From the NCBI GenBank assembly GCA_002713215.1, contig PAVO01000004.1, positions 124,001-188,000 of the forward strand: a stretch of DNA of 64,000 bases, given 5' to 3'. Below are positions 1 through 7,522 of the stretch, piece after piece (positions within the stretch are counted from its first letter, which is position 1; every line of letters starts with the position of its first letter). The position numbers and the translations under genes were made by a program. The DNA is from Crocinitomicaceae bacterium (GTDB taxonomy: Bacteria; Bacteroidota; Bacteroidia; Flavobacteriales_G; Salibacteraceae). The notes beneath the pieces were generated by a model. That model was given only the letters and a program-made list of their open reading frames with translations, did no database searches and was not told where the DNA came from.

Positions 1-93
1 GGCTAGGGCTTGTTCTAATGGGCTTCAGAAGACGAAAGGAAACATAGGGGAAGACGGCAACATATTCACTTCTTTTGTGTTACCGCTCTCTTT

Positions 94-972
94 TCAATAT
101 TGGAATTGTGATAGTAGCATTCTCCGCATGAATAAGGGGTATACCTTGTTGTGTGACGGGCAATCAAATAACGCGTAAATTTCGCGGTAAAGCTTGTTTA
201 AAGCGAACATGATTCGTTCGAATAGTTCTCTGTTAAGCGTGCGAGGTTCTTGTTTTCTCGCAGACTGATAAGCGCCCAGTTCGTGAACGGCAGACTCAAG
301 TGTGAAGCACTTTTCACTGTTGTCACGACAAATAGGTAATGTCGGTCTGATATACGTATCGTTAAACCTTTCAAATGCACTCTGACACACAACATCAAAG
401 ACGGCATCAAAGATAACGCAGTTACCTATCATTGATTCCTGATTTTCTCGAAAGAAATTCTCAACCAATCGTTCAGTTCTGAGTAACCCCAATTTGTCGA
501 CGGAAAACTCTAAAGACAACTTGTTTACGCGCTCACCAAAGAGTTCAGTTCTAAAGCCAGATAACGCACCGAAATCGATTTTCTCACCGAACACGCTCTG
601 AGTGACGCTACAAATAAAGTCCTCTTGAACCAGATGGGAAATACCAGTTAGAGAGCTGTTTTCGCAATCGAATTGAATGCCAAGCTCAATGTTTGTGCTT
701 TCACCGAAATTAATCTTAAGATCGGCACCACTGAAGTGAGTAAAAGACGAAATTTCAGCGTTACTTTCCTCTCTTGGTATTGCTTTGATTTTAGCCGGAT
801 CATTCGCAGCCATAAGGTTTGCGGTTACCGTGTTAACCATTGATGCACCAAAAATGCTTTTCATGGCGTATTGAATATCTGAACTCACAACATCCGTGTG
901 TGACAATTTGCTTGCCAGAAGATCGGCAAATGAATCTGTAGGGCATTCCATATTGTTGTTTGTTGTGTTCAT
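94..972 (-). CDS. unknown 292-residue protein
   Basis: I do not recognise this protein. It is soluble-looking, acidic, and has no signal peptide or membrane segment. It has an N-terminal Asn/Thr-rich stretch, a beta-rich middle (about residues 80-130) and an alpha-helical C-terminal third rich in Glu, Phe and Arg. The ATG at 972 is used; an internal ATG seven codons in (951) is possible because neither has a strong Shine-Dalgarno. A TTGACA / TTAAAT promoter with 17-bp spacing lies at 1046-1074, with the recurrent palindrome of this replicon just upstream, and that supports a real gene. It is divergent from the nuclease-like gene at 1241. Confidence 0.75.
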   Translation of the reverse strand: MNTTNNNMECPTDSFADLLASKLSHTDVVSSDIQYAMKSIFGASMVNTVTANLMAANDPAKIKAIPREESNAEISSFTHFSGADLKINFGESTNIELGIQFDCENSSLTGISHLVQEDFICSVTQSVFGEKIDFGALSGFRTELFGERVNKLSLEFSVDKLGLLRTERLVENFFRENQESMIGNCVIFDAVFDVVCQSAFERFNDTYIRPTLPICRDNSEKCFTLESAVHELGAYQSARKQEPRTLNRELFERIMFALNKLYREIYALFDCPSHNKVYPLFMRRMLLSQFQY

Positions 973-1045
973 ACTTCTAAGAACCTGTTTTTATAATTGG
1001 TCTGTTGACGTAGCGCGTTGTTTTTTCTTTACTGTCTGAATAATA

Positions 1046-1098
1046 ATTTAACATTTCGACACTTAAAATGTCAATATTTATTACAACATTTTTGTTGT
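1046..1098 (-). promoter_or_regulatory. promoter plus 16-bp palindrome before the 94-972 gene
   Basis: Reading the minus strand, a perfect -35 TTGACA (1069-1074) is followed after 17 bp by TTAAAT (1046-1051). A palindrome ACAACA-N4-TGTTGT sits at 1083-1098, about 9 bp upstream of the -35. Here the palindrome flanks the promoter and does not contribute the -35, unlike most other copies. Confidence 0.6.
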
Positions 1099-1240
1099 TT
1101 TATTATTGTATGACTTTTTGTTTAAGTGGTTGCCCAGTCCAATAAAAATGCGAGTTCATCATATTCATAATACAATAGGCGTTATTGCTACGGTTGTGTT
1201 ATCATAATTGTATATTCAAGGACGAGATGAGGTTGGCAGG

Positions 1241-2182
1241 ATGCCAAAACAGGACAAGATGCAGGAGACTGAAATCGCTGAGATTGCACGACGATTTTTC
1301 AGTCAAAAAGGGTACAAACTCTATCCGGAAGTGACAACAAATATTTTCCCTGGCAGGCCAGATTGGGTGGCAGTTAAAGAGACAATATGCGCGGTTGTCG
1401 AATGCAAATCATCCCTCTCATACGGCGTTATAGAACAGCTCGCTCGATGGCCTATCTATGTTGGGGCAATGCAGGAGAGTGAGTATGTCAGAAACAAAGA
1501 CAAATACGGTATACCCCACCTTTTAATTGCCTTTACCGGCGAAGGCGGGAGTTCTCGGATGGCCGATTTAAAGGAAGAAATCCTCAAACAATATCGTATA
1601 GGTTATTACGTGGTTAAAAGGGAACCCTGTGACTTCGAGTGGTACAAGAGAAGCTCGTACCGTCGGGGAATAAAAGAAGGGGACTTCCACTCCATGTGTG
1701 ACACGATCCATGAATGTTTCCTTGATGGTTTCAGGTACACCGTTACGGAACGGATGTCACCACGCATTCAACCTGGAAGCCGTCATACTGCACACAACAT
1801 TATAAGCCAGCTTAATGATGACATGATGATCGGGCAGGCAGGTGCCGCTGGTGGACAGGGTACTTACATGACCCCATTTAAACGAACCATGGTCAAAGTG
1901 CGTGACATCTTGGCAAAAGGTGGTGAATACCATATCTCAGAGATTATCACTCGCTTGAATAACGATTTTGGCGGCCACCACTACAGTTCAGATAGCAGCG
2001 CAACGAGCAGCCTGCCTGCGCTCATAGAGAAACTCGAAGTTGGGGTGAGAAGCGAAACTCCACCTTACAGATTCACGTTACACGAGAACGGAAATAAATT
2101 TTGCGCCCCAGTTAATGAAAAAGTGGGCAAGAAGAAACCGAAGGCTAAGGCCAAACCAAAGACAAAGAAGGAATCGAAATGA
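1241..2182 (+). CDS. PD-(D/E)XK nuclease-like protein with winged-helix-like middle and Lys-rich tail
   Basis: The N-terminal domain (about residues 8-110) carries the order E30, then RPD (D41), then VECK (E54, K56). This is the pattern of PD-(D/E)XK nucleases such as restriction endonucleases, Holliday-junction resolvases and VRR-NUC proteins. Residues about 215-290 look like a helix-turn-helix/winged-helix segment, and the last 20 residues are a Lys/Pro-rich basic tail suited to DNA contact. The reading frame is open from a TTG at 1208, but ATG 1241 has GAGG eight bases upstream and is preferred. The next gene starts inside its stop codon (4-bp overlap), so the two are translationally coupled. 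The catalytic pattern is seen; nuclease activity and substrate are inference. Confidence 0.6.
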   Translation: MPKQDKMQETEIAEIARRFFSQKGYKLYPEVTTNIFPGRPDWVAVKETICAVVECKSSLSYGVIEQLARWPIYVGAMQESEYVRNKDKYGIPHLLIAFTGEGGSSRMADLKEEILKQYRIGYYVVKREPCDFEWYKRSSYRRGIKEGDFHSMCDTIHECFLDGFRYTVTERMSPRIQPGSRHTAHNIISQLNDDMMIGQAGAAGGQGTYMTPFKRTMVKVRDILAKGGEYHISEIITRLNNDFGGHHYSSDSSATSSLPALIEKLEVGVRSETPPYRFTLHENGNKFCAPVNEKVGKKKPKAKAKPKTKKESK

Positions 2183-2607
2183 CCGATGTAACTAAGGAAA
2201 GTATTATTGCTGAGCTGGATGGCGTTGAGTATCCACTGTACTCAAATCATCCCGTGTTCAGCAAAGCGAAAGCCGCCGGATTGGTGGTAGTGTTTGGTAG
2301 TTCTGATGACATGATTATCGTTGCTGGCGCGGTGAACGATGATGATTATATTCATGGGACTGGAGAGCGCCTGCTGGGTGCCGAGGGATTTGTTCGCTCT
2401 TCCGATGATCTGGATACTGACGAAGATCTCGAAAAGTACCTGGCGTTGAAGAAATCTGCCAAAGCCATCACGGTAAATTGGGCGAGCGAAGAAGAGATGT
2501 CTTGGACATACGAGACGACGATCCCTCACGAGACCTTCTATATCATGGAAGATGGTGAGCGCTATTGTCGAGGTATGGTTTTCAGTATTGATGATTTGAA
2601 GGCCTAA
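2179..2607 (+). CDS. unknown 142-residue acidic protein coupled to the nuclease-like gene
   Basis: The ATG overlaps the stop of the upstream nuclease-like gene, so this is the second cistron of that operon. The protein is strongly acidic, has no membrane segment, and has a beta-rich pattern with repeated Asp clusters around residues 43-55 and 75-85. I do not recognise the family. A small acidic partner coupled to a basic nuclease-like protein could be an inhibitor or immunity-type protein, but nothing in the sequence proves that. A hairpin follows the stop at 2617-2637. Confidence 0.7.
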   Translation: MTDVTKESIIAELDGVEYPLYSNHPVFSKAKAAGLVVVFGSSDDMIIVAGAVNDDDYIHGTGERLLGAEGFVRSSDDLDTDEDLEKYLALKKSAKAITVNWASEEEMSWTYETTIPHETFYIMEDGERYCRGMVFSIDDLKA

Positions 2608-2616
2608 TAACGAAAA

Positions 2617-2637
2617 AACCCCAGCATGGCTGGGGTT
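2617..2637 (-). terminator. intrinsic terminator between convergent genes
   Basis: A 9-bp stem (AACCCCAGC / GCTGGGGTT, loop ATG) has six A residues on its left side. On the minus strand it is followed by a T6 run, so it best terminates the minus-strand gene 2780-3061. It may also stop the plus-strand operon ending at 2607. Confidence 0.75.
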
Positions 2638-2779
2638 GTTCCGTCTAAGCAGTGTGACGCAGACATATTTGGGGAAACACAAAGCGTCACACACTCAGAA
2701 AACTGTGCAGGAGTTGCATGCAATTCAGTGCAGCAACAACTATAAATTACTACATATATGTTGTTATGGCAAGTTATTT

Positions 2780-3061
2780 TTAGTCACTTTTGGAAATTTT
2801 TTCAAGTTCAAGCGGAAAAGTGACGACAGTGACGTCTGAAATGTTGTCGTCCCAATAGACAGTAGCCAGCTTTATTTGATCAAATGAGTCTGGGGATTTA
2901 GTCATAATGTGAAATTTACACAACCTGGGGTCGAACGGCTGGATAAGTCGAGTGGCCACTTCAATCGCATCTTCCAGCGAATCCCTCATGGCTTCAAATA
3001 AGGGGACGGCGCCTTCTACGCTCTCGTCTAGGGTAGCAACGTTAAATTTCAGGGTTTGCAT
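2780..3061 (-). CDS. unknown 93-residue protein
   Basis: A short soluble protein without recognisable domain. It starts at an ATG with AAGGAAG seven to eight bases upstream. The composition (mixed helix and strand, Asp/Leu-rich) is that of a real folded protein, and a TACAAT -10 at 3119-3124 lies upstream. The gene stands alone and ends before the terminator at 2617-2637. Function unknown. Confidence 0.65.
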   Translation of the reverse strand: MQTLKFNVATLDESVEGAVPLFEAMRDSLEDAIEVATRLIQPFDPRLCKFHIMTKSPDSFDQIKLATVYWDDNISDVTVVTFPLELEKISKSD

Positions 3062-3118
3062 ATAACTTCCTTGTTATTCGTCCACCCGAATCCTTCTGGG
3101 TGACGCTCAATGGGTGAT

Positions 3119-3154
3119 ATTGTATCACATAAAATACGATTTTTTATAAAATCG
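3119..3154 (-). promoter_or_regulatory. promoter with a distinct inverted repeat (CGATTTT-N4-AAAATCG)
   Basis: On the minus strand a TGTGATACAAT extended -10 (3119-3124) serves the 2780-3061 gene. A perfect 7-bp inverted repeat, CGATTTT / AAAATCG (3137-3154), covers where the -35 should be. It sits in a similar position to the common AACAACA palindrome but has a different sequence, so this gene probably answers to another regulator. Confidence 0.5.
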
Positions 3155-3258
3155 GAGCAAGAAATCACCCGAACTCCAAGTTTTTTGCGGCTTTCAGGGG
3201 CGAACGCTCAGTCTGTGCTAGTATCATAAATGTTGTTTTTTGTGTTACAGGGGTAGAA

Positions 3259-3708
3259 ATGGAGTTTTATTGGTTTAAGCGAGCGATGCTCCTTTCCTTC
3301 AGTGTTGAAGGCCGTGCTCGACGTAAGGAGTTGTTCACTTTTATTGGGTACGCCCTGGTTTTCAGTTTGATGTTTTCCGGTATCGGTTTTGGGCTGGTTG
3401 AACTGGGGATGGTAACACTAGGTTTTGCGATCCCTTGTTTATCACTGGTGTTTTTGCCGGCATTCTTGTCAGCACTCATTCGCCGCCTTCATGATGTAGG
3501 CCGAAATGGCGGATGGGTTAGTACCGTACTGTTCCCAGTTATATTGGTGTTGATTGTGACGGGGTTTCCAGATTTTGCAGCCCGTTCAGATAAAGCATTT
3601 ACCGTGCTTTTGCTCTGTAGTCTGATAGGGCCAATTTACGTATTGGTTTTCACCTTGACGGATTCAGGTGATGACAATATCTACGGGATAAACCCTAAAT
3701 CCGTATAA
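3259..3708 (+). CDS. DUF805 family inner-membrane protein
   Basis: The protein has the three hallmarks of DUF805: an N-terminal FSVEGRARRKE motif (compare the family's F-x-GRA-R-x-E), the central RRLHDVGRNG motif, and a C-terminal GDDNIYGINP element. Four hydrophobic segments are visible, at about residues 25-47, 51-72, 84-104 and 115-135, so it is an integral membrane protein. The family's biochemical role is not established. ATG 3259 follows a CAGGGG Shine-Dalgarno. Its 3' end overlaps the convergent HAD-like remnant at 3681 by 28 bp. A half palindrome (ATAAATGTTGTT, 3226-3237) lies between the likely -10 (TAGTAT) and the start. Confidence 0.85.
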   Translation: MEFYWFKRAMLLSFSVEGRARRKELFTFIGYALVFSLMFSGIGFGLVELGMVTLGFAIPCLSLVFLPAFLSALIRRLHDVGRNGGWVSTVLFPVILVLIVTGFPDFAARSDKAFTVLLLCSLIGPIYVLVFTLTDSGDDNIYGINPKSV

Positions 3709-3926
3709 AGGCTCAGTATGGTGGTCAGAATATCGTTTATTTCAATTTGGCTTTCTTCAAGTGTTTCGCATCTCCAAGCTGAACTGAGTACGATTTTAGC
3801 GCCAGTCTCGTCGGTGATTTCATTTAATCGCTCGATGAGGGATTTATACATGGAACCATCGCAAACAGCTAGGGTGCTCCCTGCGACGAAGCTGGGAGGG
3901 GAATAGCTGAGAGACAAGCTCTTGAC

Positions 3927-5220
3927 TTAATAGTGACACTGTATATTATCACAGTATGATTATACGCAAAGCCTACAAATTCAGATTAGATCCTACCGCC
4001 GATCAGGCGGCTAGGCTTGCTGTTCTTTGCGGTCACGCTCGATTTGTGTGGAACCAAGGGTTACGTCACTGCTTAGGACTACTTAACGCTGGCGAAAAGA
4101 TCCCAAGTGCTTTTGAGCTTAATAAACTGGTGACGCAATGGAAGAAAGAAGCAGATCTTTCTTGGCTCAAAGAGGCTTACACCGACAACCTACAGCAAAA
4201 ACTTAAAGATTTGCATGGCGCTTGGATGCGATGCTTTGACAAGTCGCTGGCAGCCGAAAAACCTAGATTTAAGAAGAAAGGCAAGGATCAAGATTCAATT
4301 CGTTTTGTTAACTTCAACAAATACTGTGAGTTAGATAGCAAACGAGTGAAGCTACCGAGCAAACTTGGTTGGTTGAAGTTCCGCAAGTCTCAAGAAGTGC
4401 AAGGCAACATCAAGAACTGTACTCTTAGCTTTAAGTCTGGTCATTGGTATATCTCGTTCCAAGTAGAGCAAGAGATTGACGAACCTAAGCATAGCTCTAG
4501 CTCTGCCGTTGGCATTGATATGGGCATTACAAAGTTTATAACACTGTCTGATGGCTCACATCTAAAGCCACTTAACGCATTTCGTAAGCATGAAAAACGT
4601 CTAGCTATCGCGCAGCGTAAGCTCTCCAAAAAGGTTAAATTCTCTGCCAATTGGCAGAAGCAGAAGACCAAAATTCAAAAGCTACACACTCTTATTGCGA
4701 ACTGCCGCAAGGACTACCTACACAAAGCCTCAAACAAAATCAGCAAGAACCACGCAATGATAGCGATTGAGGACTTACGTGTATCAAATATGTCTAAGTC
4801 AGCGAAAGGTAATGCAGAAGAACACGGCAAGAACGTGAAAGCTAAGTCAGGACTGAACAAATCAATACTCGATCAGGGTTGGTATGTGTTCAGAAGACAA
4901 CTTGAGTATAAGCAATTATGGAATGGCGGTTTAGTTGTCGCTGTTCCAGCTCAATACACAAGCCAAACTTGCCCTTGCTGTGGTCATGTGTCAAAAGACA
5001 ACCGCAAGACACAAGCGCACTTTGAGTGTGTTGAGTGCGGTTACACCAACAACGCAGATATTGTTGGTGCATTAAATATTTTAGAGCGGGGACACCGCTT
5101 GTTAGCCTGTGGAGAGTCGGCATTAGCCGCTTGATGAATCAGGAACTTGCGCCTAAAGCAATTTAGCGTGCACCCAAGTAATGGGAATCCCCCACCGAGT
5201 TAGGTGGGGGAGGATGTCAA
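3927..5220 (+). mobile_element. IS200/IS605-type element carrying only tnpB (IS1341-like)
   Basis: The element contains tnpB, no tnpA, and an imperfect left-end hairpin (GTGACACTG...TATCACAG, about 3933-3956). The right end has a strong hairpin, CCCCCACC / GGTGGGGG (5189-5210), and the terminal sequence GGATGTCAA typical of IS605 right ends. The left flank ends in TTGAC (3922-3926), comparable to the pentanucleotide target sites of this family, and no target duplication is expected. Boundaries are inferred from the split HAD gene and are good to about 10 bp. Without TnpA it can move only in trans. Confidence 0.75.
3956..5134 (+). CDS. tnpB: TnpB RNA-guided nuclease (IS605 OrfB)
   Basis: A 392-residue TnpB of normal length. 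It begins with the family motif IIRKAYKFRL. The split RuvC catalytic residues are all present: D188 (GIDMG), E272 (IEDL) and D368 (NADIVGA). A zinc finger with C339, C342, C358 and C361 lies between the last two. TnpB proteins cut DNA next to a transposon-adjacent motif using an RNA made from the element's right end, and they help keep the element in place after TnpA excision. With all catalytic residues intact it is probably active. ATG 3956 has no strong ribosome site. Confidence 0.93.
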   Translation: MIIRKAYKFRLDPTADQAARLAVLCGHARFVWNQGLRHCLGLLNAGEKIPSAFELNKLVTQWKKEADLSWLKEAYTDNLQQKLKDLHGAWMRCFDKSLAAEKPRFKKKGKDQDSIRFVNFNKYCELDSKRVKLPSKLGWLKFRKSQEVQGNIKNCTLSFKSGHWYISFQVEQEIDEPKHSSSSAVGIDMGITKFITLSDGSHLKPLNAFRKHEKRLAIAQRKLSKKVKFSANWQKQKTKIQKLHTLIANCRKDYLHKASNKISKNHAMIAIEDLRVSNMSKSAKGNAEEHGKNVKAKSGLNKSILDQGWYVFRRQLEYKQLWNGGLVVAVPAQYTSQTCPCCGHVSKDNRKTQAHFECVECGYTNNADIVGALNILERGHRLLACGESALAA

Positions 5221-5240
5221 CTATATCCAAGAATATAAGT
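5060..5240 (+). ncRNA. predicted right-end element RNA (reRNA / omega-RNA)
   Basis: In TnpB elements the guide RNA overlaps the 3' end of tnpB, runs through the right-end hairpin (here 5189-5210) and ends in a guide copied from the flanking DNA. The arrangement is all present: tnpB tail, structured right end to 5220, and then host sequence. The guide would be about 5221-5240, that is, the 5' end of the interrupted HAD gene, so the complex should recognise the empty donor site. The RNA start is not defined by sequence. Confidence 0.6.
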
Positions 5241-5309
5241 TTCATATCTTATTAAGGAGTTGAGGTGGTCGCGATGCCACCTCAAGTAACGATTTAGCAC
5301 CTGTTGATA

Positions 5310-6416
5310 TTAAAGTGCCAGTAAATGATTGTTTTTGTCTGTGTAAGGACGATTGTTCTTTACGTCCCATGCATAGCGCAGCTTCATCTCGTCTTCTCGC
5401 AAGACTTCAAGATCGCCACCAGCGTCAATGGCTGCATCAATCTCATCGTCTTCCGGATAGAAGTCGTCAACATCTTGAGTTTTGAACTTCTTTTCAATTT
5501 TGGCTGAGGTGTAGCCTTCACTACCGTACTCGAAGGTGCGGACAATGTATTGCATTGACTCGCCGTAGTTCTTGTCAGAAATTCGCCCTGTCATCGCCTG
5601 GAATGACAATGATGTGATGATCCCCGAGTAACGCTCGCCAAACATCTGAAGGATTTGAATAGCACCGGCTACGACATCATATTCAGATTCCAGAGTGCGC
5701 TTTTCATGGCGCTGCTCAATCATTTCAAGTAACGCTTTTCGAACGCCAGCAAATTCGAGAGTCGGCTCGTTAGATTTGGTTGATAGGCGGGGCTCACGTT
5801 TCCCGACAATTGCGGCCTTTTGAGCGTCGTTACTCAAGAACACATCAGCGAGCAGGACATCGCCTTTTACGGCAAGGTAAAGTTCTAGCATCTCCGCGTA
5901 TGCACAGAAAAGCTCTTCCTTGCCGTTAACATTGTCAGGTAAGTGGAAGCCGCCTTCAGGTTGCCAGTGTGGTAAATGAGGCACCATTTCCAGTGGTACT
6001 TCGACACAATCATTCATGCCATCACCATAGTTTTTGCCAATGATGAAATAGGCAAATTTTGATTCCATATTAAAGGACAAGCGGTAGTCGACGGTGATGT
6101 CGTCCTCTTCGGCGTTGTCGTCTAACGCGCGGCATTCGAAGTAGCGATCAATGTACTCATCGTTTCCGCTCCCCCAGTCTTGCAGAAAGTTAAAGCCGGA
6201 CAAAAGACTTTCTACTCGTGCTTCAAGGTTCGCGTTATCATCAGCAAACTTAGCTGCTGGCAGATGTTGATTTGATTGGCCAAGGAACGTGGCCAGTGCC
6301 TTTCTGACGAGGGCCATGCGCTTAAGGGGACGGCCTCCTTGGAACTCTTCCAATGCTGCCTGGGTATTATTTAAAAGCTGTTCTTGGCTCGCGCCTAAAA
6401 TAGTAACTTGAGACAT
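5310..6416 (-). CDS. unknown 368-residue protein with N-terminal LG-type helical motif
   Basis: I do not recognise the full protein. Residues about 20-55 form a short helical module (an AL-V-KALA-FLG core) resembling N-terminal segments in the proteins at 34250, 50753 and 52693 of this window. The remainder is acidic with a Glu/Asp-rich C-terminal third (about residues 300-345). No signal peptide or membrane segment is visible. It is transcribed alone, from a recurrent-palindrome promoter at 6636-6680 through an unusually long 5' leader of about 220 nt. A gene-independent hairpin (GAGGTGG / CCACCTC) lies about 25 bp past its stop. Confidence 0.7.
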   Translation of the reverse strand: MSQVTILGASQEQLLNNTQAALEEFQGGRPLKRMALVRKALATFLGQSNQHLPAAKFADDNANLEARVESLLSGFNFLQDWGSGNDEYIDRYFECRALDDNAEEDDITVDYRLSFNMESKFAYFIIGKNYGDGMNDCVEVPLEMVPHLPHWQPEGGFHLPDNVNGKEELFCAYAEMLELYLAVKGDVLLADVFLSNDAQKAAIVGKREPRLSTKSNEPTLEFAGVRKALLEMIEQRHEKRTLESEYDVVAGAIQILQMFGERYSGIITSLSFQAMTGRISDKNYGESMQYIVRTFEYGSEGYTSAKIEKKFKTQDVDDFYPEDDEIDAAIDAGGDLEVLREDEMKLRYAWDVKNNRPYTDKNNHLLAL

Positions 6417-6635
6417 CGTGTTTCTCCAGTGAGTCTGATTAGTCTGCGCATCTCATTACATTCCTGACTCACGTAGTTTTCACGTTGTCAAAGAAATTAG
6501 TATTAATTGCCCGTAGGCGGGTAATGTTCAGTATTCGCCAAACGCAAGTTAACTTGCGGGAGATGCAACCAAGGTACTGAAACCTTCGCTTACCGGGAAC
6601 ACCGTACCGCAGTAGATGGCCGGGTAAGTAAGATA
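6417..6635 (-). other. long structured 5' leader of the 5310-6416 gene
   Basis: About 220 nt separate the promoter from the start codon. On the minus strand the leader contains a perfect palindrome, GCAAGTTAACTTGC (6545-6558), and a CCCG / CGGG hairpin near 6508-6527, plus several GC-rich segments. No open reading frame of note occurs. This may be a cis-acting regulatory leader or hold a small RNA, and I cannot match it to a known riboswitch. Confidence 0.4.
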
Positions 6636-6680
6636 ATCTTATCAAGACAGGGCAGATTGGTCAACAACAAATATGTTGTT
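6636..6680 (-). promoter_or_regulatory. recurrent-palindrome promoter
   Basis: AACAACA-AATA-TGTTGTT at 6663-6680. On the minus strand TTGACC overlaps the outer arm (6660-6665) and TAAGAT (6636-6641) lies 17-18 bp away; TGATAA in the standard register is the alternative -10. Confidence 0.65.
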
Positions 6681-6689
6681 TTAATGTTT

Positions 6690-6824
6690 CTATTGAGGTT
6701 TGAGTGAGGTGTTTTCTTCTTCTGGGTGATTAGGTTTTAATAAGAGCGAAACCAATTCATCAACACGAGCTTGGCTTTCGAGTTGCTCAAAGATATAGTC
6801 GGCGTTTTGAAGAAATTCACCCAA
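6690..6824 (-). CDS. small 44-residue acidic protein
   Basis: A TTG start at 6824 is preceded by a good CAGGAGAG Shine-Dalgarno and gives a 44-codon frame with an amphipathic, Glu/Leu-rich helix pattern ending in a Pro/Glu-rich tail. It follows the secreted-protein gene 6882-7403 by 57 bp and would be co-transcribed. No family recognised. The frame is short, so the call rests on the ribosome site, spacing and composition. Confidence 0.45.
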   Translation of the reverse strand: MGEFLQNADYIFEQLESQARVDELVSLLLKPNHPEEENTSLKPQ

Positions 6825-6881
6825 GTTATCTCTCCTGAATTAAGTGTGCCCGACGTATCGCCGGGCTCATCTGGATATTTA

Positions 6882-7403
6882 TTACGCGGCAGAAGGAAGG
6901 TCGATAATTTCCTTGCGAATAACAAGGCATTTTTGTCCGACCGGTTGCAAGTAAACATACGCACCGCCATCATCAAAAAGACCCGTCTCCTTGTTGAGTT
7001 CACCTTTGTACTTGGCGTCCTTCTGCCCCATTGCATACTTCATACAGGTTTCATCCGACATGAATGTTTTGGTGTACTGAGAAGAGCAAGTTCCAGCCTT
7101 GTTATGCACCACGGACATATTCATGATCATAACCCCATCGCTGAAGTTACGCTCAATCTGCGCTGAGTAGATTTTATTTGTGGTTTCCGTTGTGCTCCAG
7201 ATCCCATGCGCACCGTAGTTTCCACTTGCGTCACCAATCAAAAAGTTGGACAGCTTCTCGACGGCTCCAAGACATGCGGTGAAACCACTGTCTTTTGCCT
7301 GTTGAACAGGTACTAAATCAGAAGTATTAGGTTCAGTAGCCATAGCACCAGTGCTGGCAACTAACGCGATAGCAGCAGATAGAGAGGTTAAAATCCGTTT
7401 CAT
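6882..7403 (-). CDS. secreted protein of unknown function
   Basis: The protein starts MKRILTSLSAAIALVASTGAMA, a classic signal peptide with Ala-x-Ala cleavage after about residue 22, so it is exported to the periplasm. The mature part is about 150 residues with four to five cysteines (pattern compatible with disulfides) and alternating strands. The frame is open to 7454, but ATG 7403 has AGGAAA upstream and begins the signal peptide, which decides the start. I do not recognise a domain. It probably heads a two-gene unit with the 44-residue ORF. Confidence 0.8.
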   Translation of the reverse strand: MKRILTSLSAAIALVASTGAMATEPNTSDLVPVQQAKDSGFTACLGAVEKLSNFLIGDASGNYGAHGIWSTTETTNKIYSAQIERNFSDGVMIMNMSVVHNKAGTCSSQYTKTFMSDETCMKYAMGQKDAKYKGELNKETGLFDDGGAYVYLQPVGQKCLVIRKEIIDLPSAA

Positions 7404-7522
7404 TATGATTTCCTTATGTTTATTCCTCGCCTTGATAGTAACAGGGAATTGCAAGTCGGCGCTGGGGTGGCGGTTTTTATTTACCCCAGCGTAAGGAAAC
7501 CCTTTAAAAAGAAATAGTTTGG

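Larger units (their letters stand above)
3681..5245 (-). pseudogene. HAD-like hydrolase gene split by the TnpB element
   Basis: The 3' portion (3681 to about 3926, minus strand) encodes a fragment ending in the IVLSSAWR motif typical of small HAD-superfamily phosphatases (motif II region). On the far side of the TnpB element, minus-strand codons from ATG 5245 to 5222 read MKLIFLDI, the canonical first strand of a HAD protein leading to its DxD nucleophile. The two pieces are collinear and exactly flank the element, so one gene was interrupted. The DxDG residues cannot be reconstructed at the junction, so either the insertion removed a few bases or the gene had already decayed. Confidence 0.7.

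Noticed and set aside
2751-2766. ATATATGTTGTTA near 2755 as another palindrome promoter
   Set aside because: Only one arm is intact and it lies between two convergent gene ends with no gene to drive.
3718-3906. Plus-strand 62-codon frame opposite the HAD fragment
   Set aside because: It is the antisense shadow of the minus-strand HAD-like fragment, which shows a clear family motif (IVLSSAWR).
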